A stretch of 64,000 nt of DNA from Hyparrhenia diplandra (Eukaryota; Streptophyta; Magnoliopsida; Poales; Poaceae), in contig JADLZK010013201.1 of assembly GCA_015847255.1 (NCBI GenBank), forward strand, positions 1 to 64,000, read 5' to 3'. Positions 34,829 to 45,323 of this stretch are shown here, piece after piece. A program made the translations under genes and the position numbers. How positions within the stretch are numbered: position 1 is the first letter of the stretch; the number at the start of each line of letters is the position of its first letter. Below the pieces are notes generated by a model. The model saw nothing but the letters and a program-made list of their open reading frames with translations. It was not told where the DNA came from and ran no database searches.

Positions 34829-35072
34829 ATAGGAGTGCTAATTCTCAGGCAGATCTTCTTGCTAAAGAAGCAGCTAATCTTTCTAGCTGTTCCAGCTCTA
34901 TCATTGTAACATGCTTCTCTCCCTTCCACAAGAGAAAATGTGACCTCAATAGGATAGAAGGAGAGAATCTTCGGAAACATTGTATTCTGATGTACGCTAT
35001 ATGCAGTTCAATATAATTGCTCGGGGCTTCAGCCCCGCTTTCAAAAAAAAAAAAAAAAAAAATTCAGCCAAG

Positions 35073-36300
35073 CCAAAGCAAAAGCTGCCACACCAACTCG
35101 ATCAACTCGATCGCTCGTCCGATCCAATTGCTGAAAGCTGTAAAAGAACACAACAGTGTCAGAAAACAATTCTGGTGAACAATATTAAATAGTGGGAATA
35201 AATCGATGTCTAGTAAACCGTGAAAGTGCAACAGTAGCATACAAGTGGTAACACATTGGATGAATACTAAATAGTGCCTAAAGAGTAATGCTAATAATAA
35301 AGCCGGCACACCAGCTCTATGTTTTCTTACAGCCTGTTCTCGATATAGCACATAGTAGTTAACTCTTCATTATTAATATATAATCCACTTGTTTTTGAAA
35401 ATGTAGATAGCCAGAGGTACTGTGTCAATGACTTATAAAAAGTTTTGGGAGATGTGCGAGCTGAGCGCTGGGCTCGCGCTAGCTAGATGGATTTTAGATT
35501 TCTCTCTATTTGTGATTGGGCAGGTGCTGCTCCTAGCTAGCCAAATCAGCAACTGTTGGGGACGCCCTTATGGCGGGCATGTGTGAGGACCTGATTGATT
35601 GCTGACTTGGTTCGGCGTAGCGACGAGGGTTTCATTCGCTAGTGCTTCTTGTCTATTGGAAAACCTAGAAGGAATGGACCCGCAAGGATTTTTAGAAATG
35701 TGATCTCCACTCCATAGGTCGTCGCACAAGGGTGTTCATGTCCAACGCAGATGTAATCGCATCACCTACCGTGGTACAGTCTTTTTGTTTTTGACTGTTG
35801 AGGGTTGTTAGCCTTGCTAGCGATATCGCTTGCCACTCGCAAACGATTTGGTGTAGCAGGCCTAACAACTAGTTGTACCAACTTTTTCAAAAAACAGTTA
35901 CTAGTTAGGACTAAAAATTAGTCCAATTTAGTTACGACATGATTAACTAGTTGACTAACAACAAGTTAAAGACTTAGTTAAAAAATTATCCTACCTACTG
36001 GCTCATCTGTTTGGATACTCTAAAGCTAATTTTACCTATAGCTAGCAATTAGCTCACATATGAAACAGGCTCTTATCATCGGTTGAGGGAGTTAGCTAGC
36101 TAGAGATTAGACAGCATTATCTAAAAAAAGCTAGAGATTAGACAGGCAATGAATCAAAGTCGACGACTAGTGTCGCTAATAATTACAATATATCTTTTTG
36201 TCAGACCCCTCACATGCAGATCGGACACCAATGCACGTGCTGCACGCCCATCGGATCAAACTCCACCATCCGACCGGCATATCCCACCAACCACCCTGCA
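35073..36300. other. intergenic DNA upstream of gene A; possible small MITE relics
   Basis: No coding region is supported. A compact inverted pair gttgttagccttgcta / tagcaggcctaacaac spans 35805-35870. Further right, catctgtttggatactctaaagc (words typical of hAT-type MITE ends) appears near 36005-36025, but no partner end is clear. Confidence 0.4.
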
Positions 36301-36310
36301 TACCCCCGCT

Positions 36311-36323
36311 TTATTTAGTATAT
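36311..36323 (+). promoter_or_regulatory. candidate TATA region of acid phosphatase gene A
   Basis: The sequence ttatttagtatat lies 74-86 bp before the ATG. Gene B has tatttatata at the same distance, followed by the same gtaccccca/taccccca word, which supports a shared core promoter. Confidence 0.5.
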
Positions 36324-36396
36324 GTACCCCCACGGCCAGTTGCCACTTCATCCAAGAGCAAGACCAAGAGTAAGACGGCCAGAGCATCATCTAGCA

Positions 36397-37364
36397 ATGG
36401 CGGCGGCGGCCAAACTCGTCTTGCTCGTGGCTGCTCTGGTTGCCACCGGCAGCTACTCCTGCGCCGCATGGGATCTGAACATTATCCGCATGCCCACGGC
36501 ACGAGAGGATAGAGGAGGCCGCAGCCCGTCTCCAGGAAGGCGTGGCCGCGCCGCTGATCCACGCGCTGCACCCGCTCCTGGGCTCCGCCGGAGACCTGGG
36601 CCGGCGCGCTGGCGTGCCGTGCGACAGCTGGCGCCTGGCCGTGGAGGCCTACAACAAGCGCGACTGGAAGACGGTGCCCGCCAACTGCGAGGACTACGTC
36701 GGCCACTACATGCTCGGCCGGCACTACCGCCGGGACTCGAGCGTCGTCGTCGACGAGGCCGTCGCGTACGCCGAGGGGCTCAAGCTCGCCGGGAACGGCA
36801 GGGAGGTGTGGGTCTTCGATATCGACGAGACCTCGCTCTCCAACCTCCCTACTACGCTAAACACGGCTTTGGGTACGTATGTGCGTACATGTACATAGTT
36901 TTACGTACACACGACACGAAGCGTACGTGCTAATTATAACGAAATCTGCTAATCAGTGTGTTTCTTTTCTTGATCACAGTACTAAGCCTTACAACGCGAC
37001 GAGCTTCAACGAGTACGTGCTGGAGGGGAGTGCGCCGGTGCTGCCGGAGACGCAGCGCCTCTTCAAGAAGCTCGTCTCGCTCGGCATCAAGCCGGTGTTC
37101 CTGACGGGCCGCACCGAGGACCAGAGGAACATCACCATCACCAACCTCCGCAGCCAGGGCTACTCCGGCTGGATGCAGCTGCTGCTCAAGCCCGTCGGCT
37201 TCAAGGGCACCGCTATCGGCTACAAGTCCGGTGCACGCCAGAAGCTCCAGAACGCGGGCTACGTCATCGTCGGCAACATCGGCGACCAGTGGAGCGACAT
37301 CCTCGGCGCACCAGAGGGTGCGCGCACCTTCAAGCTGCCTGACCCCCTCTACTACATTGGCTAA
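36397..37364 (+). pseudogene. acid phosphatase A (HAD class IIIB, VSP-like), two exons, two frameshifts
   Basis: Exon 1 is 36397-36872, exon 2 36980-37364; the 107-bp intron has gtacgt and ends tgatcacag. The product starts with a signal peptide (MAAAAKLVLLVAALVATG). It then reads GVPCDSWRLAVEAYNKRDW, EDYVGHYMLG, VWVFDIDETSLSN (HAD nucleophile motif DxDET), FLTGRTEDQR (motif II) and GNIGDQWSDILG (motif with GDxxxD), ending DPLYYIG. The family consists of secreted or vacuolar acid phosphatases and vegetative storage proteins. One extra base (net) near 36495-36510 shifts the frame until one missing C near 36850 restores it, so the exon sum (861) is still a multiple of three. That would spoil most of exon 1, unless these are assembly errors. 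Confidence 0.88.
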
Positions 37365-37649
37365 GCGGCTAGGGCGACACGCAACGCTACTTCGAGCTGC
37401 TCGATCCGTTCATCCTGTTCTTGTTTGAGATGAACTTCTTTTAGATTATTGTTATCTGCCCTATGTGCTAGATTAATAATAATAACTCCATGTTATCGAT
37501 TACTAATTATTGCTGTCCGTTTTCTGTTTGAACTTAATTCCATTGCGAAGGACGATTGAGCTATATTGAAGAGGTTAACAGTAACCTGATTTAGCATTGT
37601 AATGCAGAGGCCGCAATTTCCAATCCTCTAAAAAAAAAGAGATTGGAAA
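37365..37649. other. 3' flank of gene A
   Basis: Contains aataataataa at about 37473-37484, a plausible polyadenylation signal, and otherwise AT-rich sequence up to the Helitron. Confidence 0.45.
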
Positions 37650-37753
37650 TCTATATCTATACCTACTAATAAAAGAGAGAAAATTTATTATCCACCTTTT
37701 TGGGTCTGTCCTTTTTCCGTCTGCCCTTTGTAACTGGTTCGATTTCCTACTAA

Positions 37754-37982
37754 GAGCAAGTATTATCTTTGAGGTGGAGGAGAGAAAAGGGAGGATAGAG
37801 AGCAGAAGTGGGGCTGTAAAGCTTACAATCGGCTTGGGCAAAGAAGAACCAAGACTATGTGTGAGAGAGACAAGTGGGCCATATGTTAGCGTGAATGAAT
37901 AACTAACCATTGTATGGGTGGGCTATAAAAGGCTGTAAGGGACCTTACAGCCGGCTTGCTGGCTGTATTATAATACTTGCTC
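37754..37982. mobile_element. Tourist-like MITE (PIF/Harbinger type), 229 bp
   Basis: Inverted ends gagcaagtattat and ataatacttgctc, flanked by taa on both sides (37751-37753, 37983-37985). This is the TWA-type target of Tourist elements. It is nested in the Helitron. Confidence 0.85.
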
Positions 37983-38084
37983 TAAGCCAAGGATACGACA
38001 ACAACAATGATTCGGTGTCCAGCCCACGGCAAATGATCGTTCCAAATTCCACCGGCACATCGCTAGCTACTACCTGCGGCGGCG

Positions 38085-38580
38085 GCGGCGGCGCGTGCTG
38101 GTATCTATCGTCGATCGCAAGCAACAACTAGCTAGCTGCTACCTGATAGCTAGATCGAGGTGCTGCTCATCGATCGGCGGCCGGCCGGCCGGCCACCTGC
38201 CGCTGGTGCTACGGCCGATGTATGTTTAAAACTTTGAAACGGATTTGGACCAAAGAAATCAGAAAGATTAGTTCAATATGGTGATGGTGGCCGATTGCAC
38301 ACCACACCACGCACGCACATGGATCGGTAGCGGCGGCGGCGCGTGCTGGTATCTATCGTCGATTGCAAGCAACAACTAGCTAGCTGCTACCTGATAGCTA
38401 GATCGAGGTGCTGCTCATCGATCGGCGGCCGTCCGGCCGGCCACCTGCCGCTGGTGCTACGGCCGATGTATGTTTAAAACTTTGAAACGGATTTGGACAA
38501 AAGAAATCAGAAAGATTAGTTCGATATGGTGATGGTGGCTGATTGCACAGCACACCACACGCACGCACATGGATGGGTAG
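38085..38580. repeat. tandem duplication, 248-bp unit, two copies
   Basis: The word gcgtgctggtatctatcg occurs at 38093 and 38341 and the match continues for the whole unit with few differences (ggccggcc against gtccggcc; accaaag against acaaaag). The second copy ends near 38580. It lies inside the Helitron. Confidence 0.95.
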
Positions 38581-38844
38581 CACGTCCATGTCAGACCGGA
38601 ACGCCACGACGCCGGTGTGAGAGACACGGTGACCAAACCCGACGTCCACGGCGGCGCCCGGCTCGTCGCTGACCCCGCCAGCCCCGTGGTCTTCCACTTC
38701 CACCGCTGCCCCTGCGGCGGCCTCGATGCACCGGCCCTGGGCGCGCGACCTGGCGACGAAGGGGAAGGGACGAGGGAGAGGCATGGAAAGGCGACGGCGG
38801 GCCTGGCCATGCGGCAGAGGGCCGACGGCAGGTGGCCCTGTCAC
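38500..38844 (-). pseudogene. GC-rich coding-like fragment inside the Helitron, possibly captured
   Basis: The minus strand has an open GC-rich frame with HTGVVAFRSDMDVLPIH. This faintly resembles the VALRADMDALP segment of M20 peptidases such as IAA-amino acid hydrolases. The match is one short motif only. It is typical for Helitrons to capture exon pieces, but identity is not established. Confidence 0.3.
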
Positions 38845-39726
38845 TTATAGGTTGGGCCCCAGAGCAGTTTGACACCATTAGGATGAGATTGGACGGACGG
38901 GCACAGAGGGTAAAAGAAGTTCGGCCGATGACATACAGGTCGAGGCGAACTTTTTAGTGGCACACAGGTAAGGTATATCTTTTTTAATGGTACATAGGTA
39001 GAAGACTCATATTGATAAGATTTGCATATATTAACATATCTAGGAAGGTCATTGCATATTATTACACATAACAATGAACGAGCGAGATGAAAAATAATGA
39101 ATTTAAAAATATATATTAGTCCCAACGTCTGAGGCAAATTTGCCCGAGTCCGTCCGTCCGCTGCAAATACGAAGTTTGTTACGGATCCTTGAGTCCGCCG
39201 CAAATACAATACCAAGTTCTTGCGGAAAGGATTTTTCAAATCAGCAAGCGTGACGGCCTCGGAAAGGATTTTTCATAGCATATGACCTTATCGGAGCACA
39301 CACCAGGGTTGTGTTGTGGGTTTGTCGTGGAGGCCTCGCGCGAGTTCCGAGCTGCCAACCCGGCGACGGCGCAACACGGTGGATATGATGCAGCAGGACG
39401 CCATCGCGGTGGATCTGGTGAGTTGTTGTCGCCGCTCGGCGGCGGAAGCGGAGATCTGGCTGGACGTATAGGTTTCGATGAATCAGCAGGAAGGGCTACC
39501 AACGCGCTGTAGTGTTTGTGCGTGGCAGAAGGATGTGGCCATGGGGCTCCGATAGACTCCGTACTTCTTTGGGAAAGAGAAATCGGAGGAGAAAAAGTGG
39601 CTATAGAAAATATAGCCTTTTAAATGAAATTTACACAATAGGAAGCATGAAAACTTTTTTTCACATTTCTTATTAATGTTTGGTAATTATTTTTTTCCCG
39701 TAGCAACGCACGGGCATTTTTCCTAG

Positions 39727-39918
39727 TAATGTTTAAAAAGAAAAGATGATACGCTTGCTGGTTCTGTGTTTTGGTATTGCCTATATATGTTTATGAATGC
39801 AGGTTGTTCCAATTTGGTTTTGTCCTAACCGGGGGACGGAGCTAGGGGGACAACCGGGCTCCAACCCCCCTATTTTTTTGTATAATTACATGTATTGGAA
39901 GGGGCTAAGCTTAATTAT
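39727..39918. other. left part of an older small repeat split by the MULE
   Basis: The left side (ggggacggagctaggggg, about 39832-39850) and the right side of the MULE (ggcttcgtcacgggtc, about 41287-41302) look like loosely inverted ends of an older short element. Weak evidence. Confidence 0.3.
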
Positions 39919-41244
39919 GGGCAGCGGTAGCCCCCGGACGTCCGGACGCTGCCTTCCGTCCGGACACCGGTACGCCCAGCTCATCAACGAAAATTTCCCA
40001 GGCCCATTCAACTAGTTTACCCCAAAGCAGAGCAAGCCGTAGCCATCCTGGGCACGGGGAAGCCGCAGCCGTCCCAGCCGAGCGAGTGTCCGCAGCAAGC
40101 CGCGGGCGCCGTCGTGCGCAGGAGCCCACAACAGCAAGCAGCGAGTTGCCACCCGTCCCGTCGTGCGCGGGAATGGTCTGGGATTTCAGCGAGCACGGAA
40201 CATTGTTGGCTGGCGCGTGTTCCTCACTTCGCATCAAATCTCCCTCTATGAAAAGTTGCTCTGGCGACCGTCCAAGGGAGAGACGATGTAGCAGAAGGTG
40301 GGGGAAAAGGATGCAACACCTAATACTTCATGCATAACACCCTTGATCTACTTTTGAAGCATTGAAACGAAACCTTTGCAACATATATACAAAACATCTG
40401 AAACATTGCAAACTTGTGTGCAGAACATTTGCAAAATACACATGAAAAACACTTGAAAATCAGTCGCAAACATATTAAACATCTAGATGAAAGCACTTGT
40501 AACATATATGCGAAAATATATCAAACATCCAGATAAACACTTTGCATAAATCTAAAAATCGGATGAAACATTGAGAATATACAATTGCAACATGCGTGCA
40601 CAAGCATTGCAGCATATGCAACATCTCGATCTACTTTTGCAACATCCGCAAGAAACACTCGAAACATACCTAAGAAACATATGAAACATGTGAAACAAGC
40701 ACTTGCAACATTGGGAAGGCCGGGCCTAGAGCAGGGCCGCACATCCCGTGCAGAATCTACGCCACGCATGGCTGTTGCCGGGGTCGCAAGCCCCGCAGCA
40801 GATATGTGCCCCATGCTGAGGCCGCCGTCGGGATGCAAGGCCTGCGCCGGATCTGTGCCCACACCAGGGCCGCCGCCAAGGTCGCCCCCTTCCCCGCGCT
40901 GCGGTAGAGGTCGGATATGGCAACCAGAGAAGATGGGAGGGGGTCGCCACATGGAGCTCGTGCTAGGGTCACCGCCGCGCTGGAGAGGAGCATGAAAGAG
41001 GGAGGCAGCAAGGGCACAGCTTGTATGACGCGTGGGGAAGGAGATAGAGGAAGAACACGGAGGCAGCACCGGCTCCGGCTTGTGGTGTGCATGCCGACGC
41101 ATGGAGAGAGGGGGAAAGGAGCGAGTGTTTCCATGCGTTTCCGAGGGAGGAGTGGGTGCGGTAATTAAGTCGGCCGGCCGTCAGGAGGTAGGTGTGGTAA
41201 GTGGGCTATCTGGGCGGTCCGGACGTCTGTGTCTAACTATTACC
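39919..41244. mobile_element. MULE, 1.33 kb, no transposase
   Basis: The flanks share the 10-bp duplication gcttaattat (39909-39918, 41245-41254). The ends are gggcagcggtag.. and, inverted, ggtaatagttag.., converging on the shared word gacgtccggac. The interior from about 40330 to 40710 is a row of degenerate gaaacat/tgcaacat words; the remainder is GC-rich. Such interiors are common in grass MULEs. Confidence 0.78.
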
Positions 41245-41317
41245 GCTTAATTATACGTTGTTCAGCCCACCCTAAAATTATTTATGGCTTCGTCACGGGT
41301 CCTAACTAAAAAATCTT

Positions 41318-44095
41318 TAACTTTGAGCAATGGGGTTTTATTGACTTGGGTTACAGTGGACTGGCTTATACCTACACCAACAAACGCTTCTTCTCTAGCC
41401 CCACGTTCCAATGCCACGACCGTTGCTTAGCTAATGTTGAATGGTGTGCTGCACATCCAAGAGCCACCGTTTACCATCTGCCCATGCTTCAAAGTGATCA
41501 CACACCTATTTTAACTATTCTCAATTCTAATAGAACCATCACTAACAAACCCTTTCGTTTTGAGAATTGGTGGCTCCTTGTCAAAATTTTCAGCAGGTGG
41601 CATATGATAGCTGGGCACGCTCACACAACAGACCTTTCCACCAAAAGACGAAGTTCCTAGCTACCGATCTCAAGAAGTGGAGGTGTGCCAAACCAAGGTT
41701 GGATGAACAACTCGAAGCAGTTGAACAACAGCTTCTACAAGAACACTCCAAGCATCCTTCTCAACAAGACTTCACTCTTCAGCAGCACCTACTGAGCAGC
41801 ACCATCAGTTTTTGTTAAAGAATGAAGAGTTCCATCATCAGCGGGCTAAAAAGAATTGGGCCACCCAAGGAGATCGAAACACAACATATTTTCACCAATC
41901 AGTTGTGAAACGAGCCAGGAAGAACAAAATTACCTTTCTTATTAACCCTGATGGCTCTAAATCAACAACTCAGAATCAGATTTCTCAAACTCTTACTAAC
42001 TATTTTATAGATATTTTCACCTCCTCAATTTAGAATAATAATCCTCAACATTTTTCTAGTTCTGATGATTATATGCAGGCTTCTCCTTCATAGGTCCAAT
42101 TACAGGACACCACTTTGGCAACTGATAGCTTCCTCAATCAACAAACTCACACTTAGCCCCAAGGTTTTACAACTTCACACCCAACACTGCAATAGCTCCA
42201 TGCCATTGTCAAGGAAACGAGGAATAATGCCTCCCTAAGTCCTGATGGATTCAATGCTAGATTTTACTAATCTGTTTGGCCATGGATCTCAAAAGATGTC
42301 AATGAATTGTTAACAAAATTCTACACCACTGCCACTATGGAGTTAGGTATAAATCAAACTCATATTGCTCTCATCCTTAAGAAAGTTCAGCCTATCATTC
42401 CTTAGGACTTTAGACCTATTAGACTTCATAATGTTATTTATAAAATCATTGCTAAATCTCTAGCTAATCGTTTAAAGCCTTATCTTCCTAATTTCATTGA
42501 TCAATCTCAGGCGCATTCATCAAAAACCGCCATATCTCGTCTAATGTCATTATTACCAAGAGATCATTCACTCTTTTAATCTCAGGTCTTGGAAGCAAAA
42601 AGCCTTTTTACTAAAGATTTATTGGCCAAGGCTTTTGACAGGCTAGAATGGAACTTCATCTCGGCTGCTTTACACCACATGGGTCTTCATGATCATTTCA
42701 TTTACCTTATTCAAGCTTCCATTTCTAATCCTACTTTTTCTATGCTTGTCAATGGTCGTACCCCTTCACAGGAACTCAACGGTCAACAGGGAATTAGGCA
42801 AGGATGTCCTTTATCGCCTTACATGTTTGTAGTCTCTATCAATGAAAGGTGTCTCCCTCGGCCCTAGTTGCCCTCCTATCCACTCTTTGTTGTTTGCAGA
42901 TGACCTCATCCTTTGCGGTCAAGCAGAGGTACAAGAAGCTCATACCATCAACAGTTTCCTCCAAATGTTTTGTCAAGCTTCAGGTCAATTGCCAAATTTA
43001 CAAAACTCTACCATTTTATTTAGTAAAATTGTTGAGGAGTCTACGATGAGGCTATTAGAAATATTTTTCAGTCAATAGTCTCCTTCCTAACACTATGCAT
43101 TTGGGACATCCTCTGATTTTCTCCCACAAGGACAAGAACAAAGCCTACGACTTCGTTTTAAATAAGTTTAAAGTTGTTGGTGATGTGGATCACCGTATCA
43201 TTGGGGATGGTGCATCACCCCATTCCAACCCCTGAGAAGCCATGGTGGAAACTCTATGGAAATCTAGGGTACAACCCCGGCATTTCCGGGATCTCGGTAG
43301 GCTTGTCAAAGACATGACGATGGTAGAGACTACGCCTATCGTGTGGGGAAATTTTTACACCTATGTAGAGGTTTATTGAATCTATTCGAATAGCCACACC
43401 TTGAAATGGGAAGATGCTGGAGATCATCTACGAGATTCCATACTACAAAGATAATCTGGTATGGAATATGTTAATTCGATTTATATAATATCACTACGTG
43501 GGAACTAGTGAGAGTAGTTAAACTCTACTAGGGCCCAACCCATAACCACAACCATCCATCATTCATTTGGGACTTGTTGAGTACGAAAGTGCTTACCCCC
43601 TCCTCTATTTCTATCTTTTAGAAATTCAGTTGTAGGATGGCGTGTATCCAAGGATCAAGCTACGAATGACTACACAAGGATGGAACCACAAGGAGAACAC
43701 ATGAAGATGCTACGATCGAGTTATAGGAATGCGCTATAGGAAGAAGTTTAGGGTTTGTCCACACTCCAAGCTTGTATGTAGGAGTAAGACCCCAATATAG
43801 GTTTGTTGTGTAGGATCTCTGATAGGTTTATGATGTTTAGACTATGGCCGAGTCATGTAAACCTGAACTCTGTATCATGTTTTCCCCGTTATCAATAAAA
43901 GTATAGTTTTTCATATCAATTATGTGCTCATTTAGGCGTATTTGTGTGTGATCCTGGTGCAAATACATGTCATTAAAGATCCTTAGAAATGGGGGTCTGA
44001 CAAATTATCCTCTCGCTTGGTTGCGCCTTCTCCACGTCATGACCAAAATTGAAGACGATTTCCATGTAAAACACAATATTAATATGTACTCTAAA
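41318..44095 (+). mobile_element. second L1 LINE fragment, 5'-truncated, split by a solo LTR
   Basis: It opens in the endonuclease C-terminus (GFIDLGYSGLAYTYTNKRF, PMLQSDHTPILTI), passes the linker (NWATQGDRNTTYFHQ) and reaches RT blocks (LAKAFDRLEWNF, GIRQGCPLSPYMF, HSLLFADDLILCG). Here the FADD motif is intact, unlike the larger L1. After 43175-44002 the reading resumes with LSSRL.. at about 44003 and stops being recognisable near 44095. Multiple stops are present. Confidence 0.88.
43175..44002 (+). mobile_element. solo LTR in the L1 fragment, about 828 bp
   Basis: It runs from tgttggtgatg to ggggtctgaca. The L1 reading NKFK.. / ..KLSS continues across it. Near its 3' end it has atcaataaaagtatag (polyadenylation-like) and gatcctggtgcaaatac followed by gggggtctgaca, as in Tekay/Del-type gypsy LTRs. 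The TSD is not exact (aaagt against aaatt), so the ends are provisional. Confidence 0.65.
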
Positions 44096-44633
44096 GTCCC
44101 CTACCTGGCGCGCTAACTATCAGAAGATTTAGATCTGGCAATGGCTAGCAAGGAGAACATGCAAGACGAGTCGGATGTCAAGACACAAGACACTGATTTA
44201 TACTAGTTTGGGCTACGGTGTCTTGTAAAACCCTAGTCGATCTAATCGGGGTGGTTATGCTCTTCTTGTATTCATATGCTCAGTTATAGGAGTCATTGCT
44301 CCTACCTACATATTATTATTATACAAAAGGGAATGAGACGGATCCAAATCACGATGTCCCTACCCTCCTTTATATAGGTAGAGGGGTTAGGATTACAATG
44401 AGGGCAATAGGCTAGCAGGTTGGGTTCCAACATTGTTAATTATAAGGAAGGCGTAACAAATCGATGATATCCTACCATGGATACAACATCACTGGCTATC
44501 CTCAATACTTCAACACCTCTAAGCTGATGAATCTGTATGGTGTTCATGGTCTTCATCCTTTGTCAACCTTTACCCGGACTAATGATGGGCGGATATATTG
44601 TCGATGAGGGTGGCGAGGCCCATATATCCAACA
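44096..44633 (-). mobile_element. gypsy 5' LTR with truncated leader, ending at the gene B promoter
   Basis: On the minus strand it starts tgttggatatatggg at 44633, has a TATA-like ctatataaagg near 44370-44382, and ends before ttagcgcgccaggtagggg (44096-44115). That last motif is the same PBS-adjacent sequence seen at 15706-15732. The internal region is cut off at 44096. The right end lies 102 bp before the gene B ATG. Confidence 0.65.
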
Positions 44634-44652
44634 ACCCCTACAAAACACCCTC

Positions 44653-44662
44653 TATTTATATA
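44653..44662 (+). promoter_or_regulatory. candidate TATA box of acid phosphatase gene B
   Basis: tatttatata lies 74-83 bp upstream of the ATG and only about 20 bp from the end of the LTR at 44633. The following taccccca is shared with gene A. Confidence 0.6.
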
Positions 44663-45230
44663 CCCCCATGACCAGTTGGCCATCGCAACAAGCAAATAAC
44701 ACTTCATCAAAGACCAAGTCGGATAGCATCTACCAATGGCGGTGGCAGCCAAGCTCGTCCTGCTCGTGGCTGCTCTCATGACCACCTACAACTGCTCTTG
44801 CACCGCAAGGGATCCAAACATGATCCGAATCCGCAGGGCGCACAAAATAGAGGAGGCCACAAGCCATCTCCAAGAAGGCGTAGCCACACCACTACACCCA
44901 CTGTTGGGTCCCACTGGAGACCTAGGATGGCGCGCCGGTGTGCCATGCGACAGTTGGCGCCTGGCCGTGGAGGCCTACAACAAGCGCGACTGGAAGACGG
45001 TGCCCACCAACTGTAAGGACTACGTCGGCCACTACATGCTCGGCTGGCAATACCGCCAGGACTCTCGTGTCGTCGTCGACGAGGCCATCACGTATGCCGA
45101 GGGGCTCAAGGTCGCTGGCAATGGCAAGAAGGTGTGGGTGTTCGATGTCGACGAGACCTCACTCTCCACCCTCCCCTACTATGCGAAGGAAGGCTTTGGG
45201 TATGTACACACATGACGTAATTCAAATGAA

Positions 45231-45323
45231 TCTATCTCTATCTCTATCTCTGTCTCAATCTCAATCTCAATCTCTATATCTATATCTATATCTATATCTA
45301 TATCTATATCTATATCTATATCT
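45231..45323. repeat. hexanucleotide (TATATC/TCTCAA)n microsatellite in intron 1 of gene B
   Basis: Two blocks of 6-bp units (ctctat/ctcaat, then atatct). It runs straight into taataataaaagagg, the Helitron-type 5' word also seen at 37668, and again near 45840-45852 (cctaataataaaaaggc). Confidence 0.85.

Larger units (their letters stand above)
29784..35061 (+). mobile_element. L1-type LINE with RNase H, nearly full length, decayed
   Basis: An 11-bp target duplication attcagccaag (29773-29783, 35062-35072), a 3' A run (35043-35061) and the order endonuclease, RT, RNase H define a plant L1. The 3' end before the A run contains cggggcttcagccccg, a short hairpin. The region before the endonuclease (29784-30700) is only about 0.9 kb and shows no zinc-knuckle ORF1, so ORF1 seems lost or divergent. 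Several stops and frameshifts break ORF2. Total about 5.3 kb. Confidence 0.92.
37650..39726 (+). mobile_element. non-autonomous Helitron, 2.08 kb
   Basis: It starts with TC in tctatatctatacctac, followed by taataaaag, a 5' end type known for plant Helitrons. It ends with the hairpin cccgt...acggg (39697-39714) and CTAG at 39723-39726. The flanking bases are A on the left and T on the right, the AT target expected for Helitrons. No Rep/helicase is encoded. It carries a Tourist-like MITE, a 248-bp tandem duplication and a GC-rich minus-strand coding-like piece. Confidence 0.78.
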
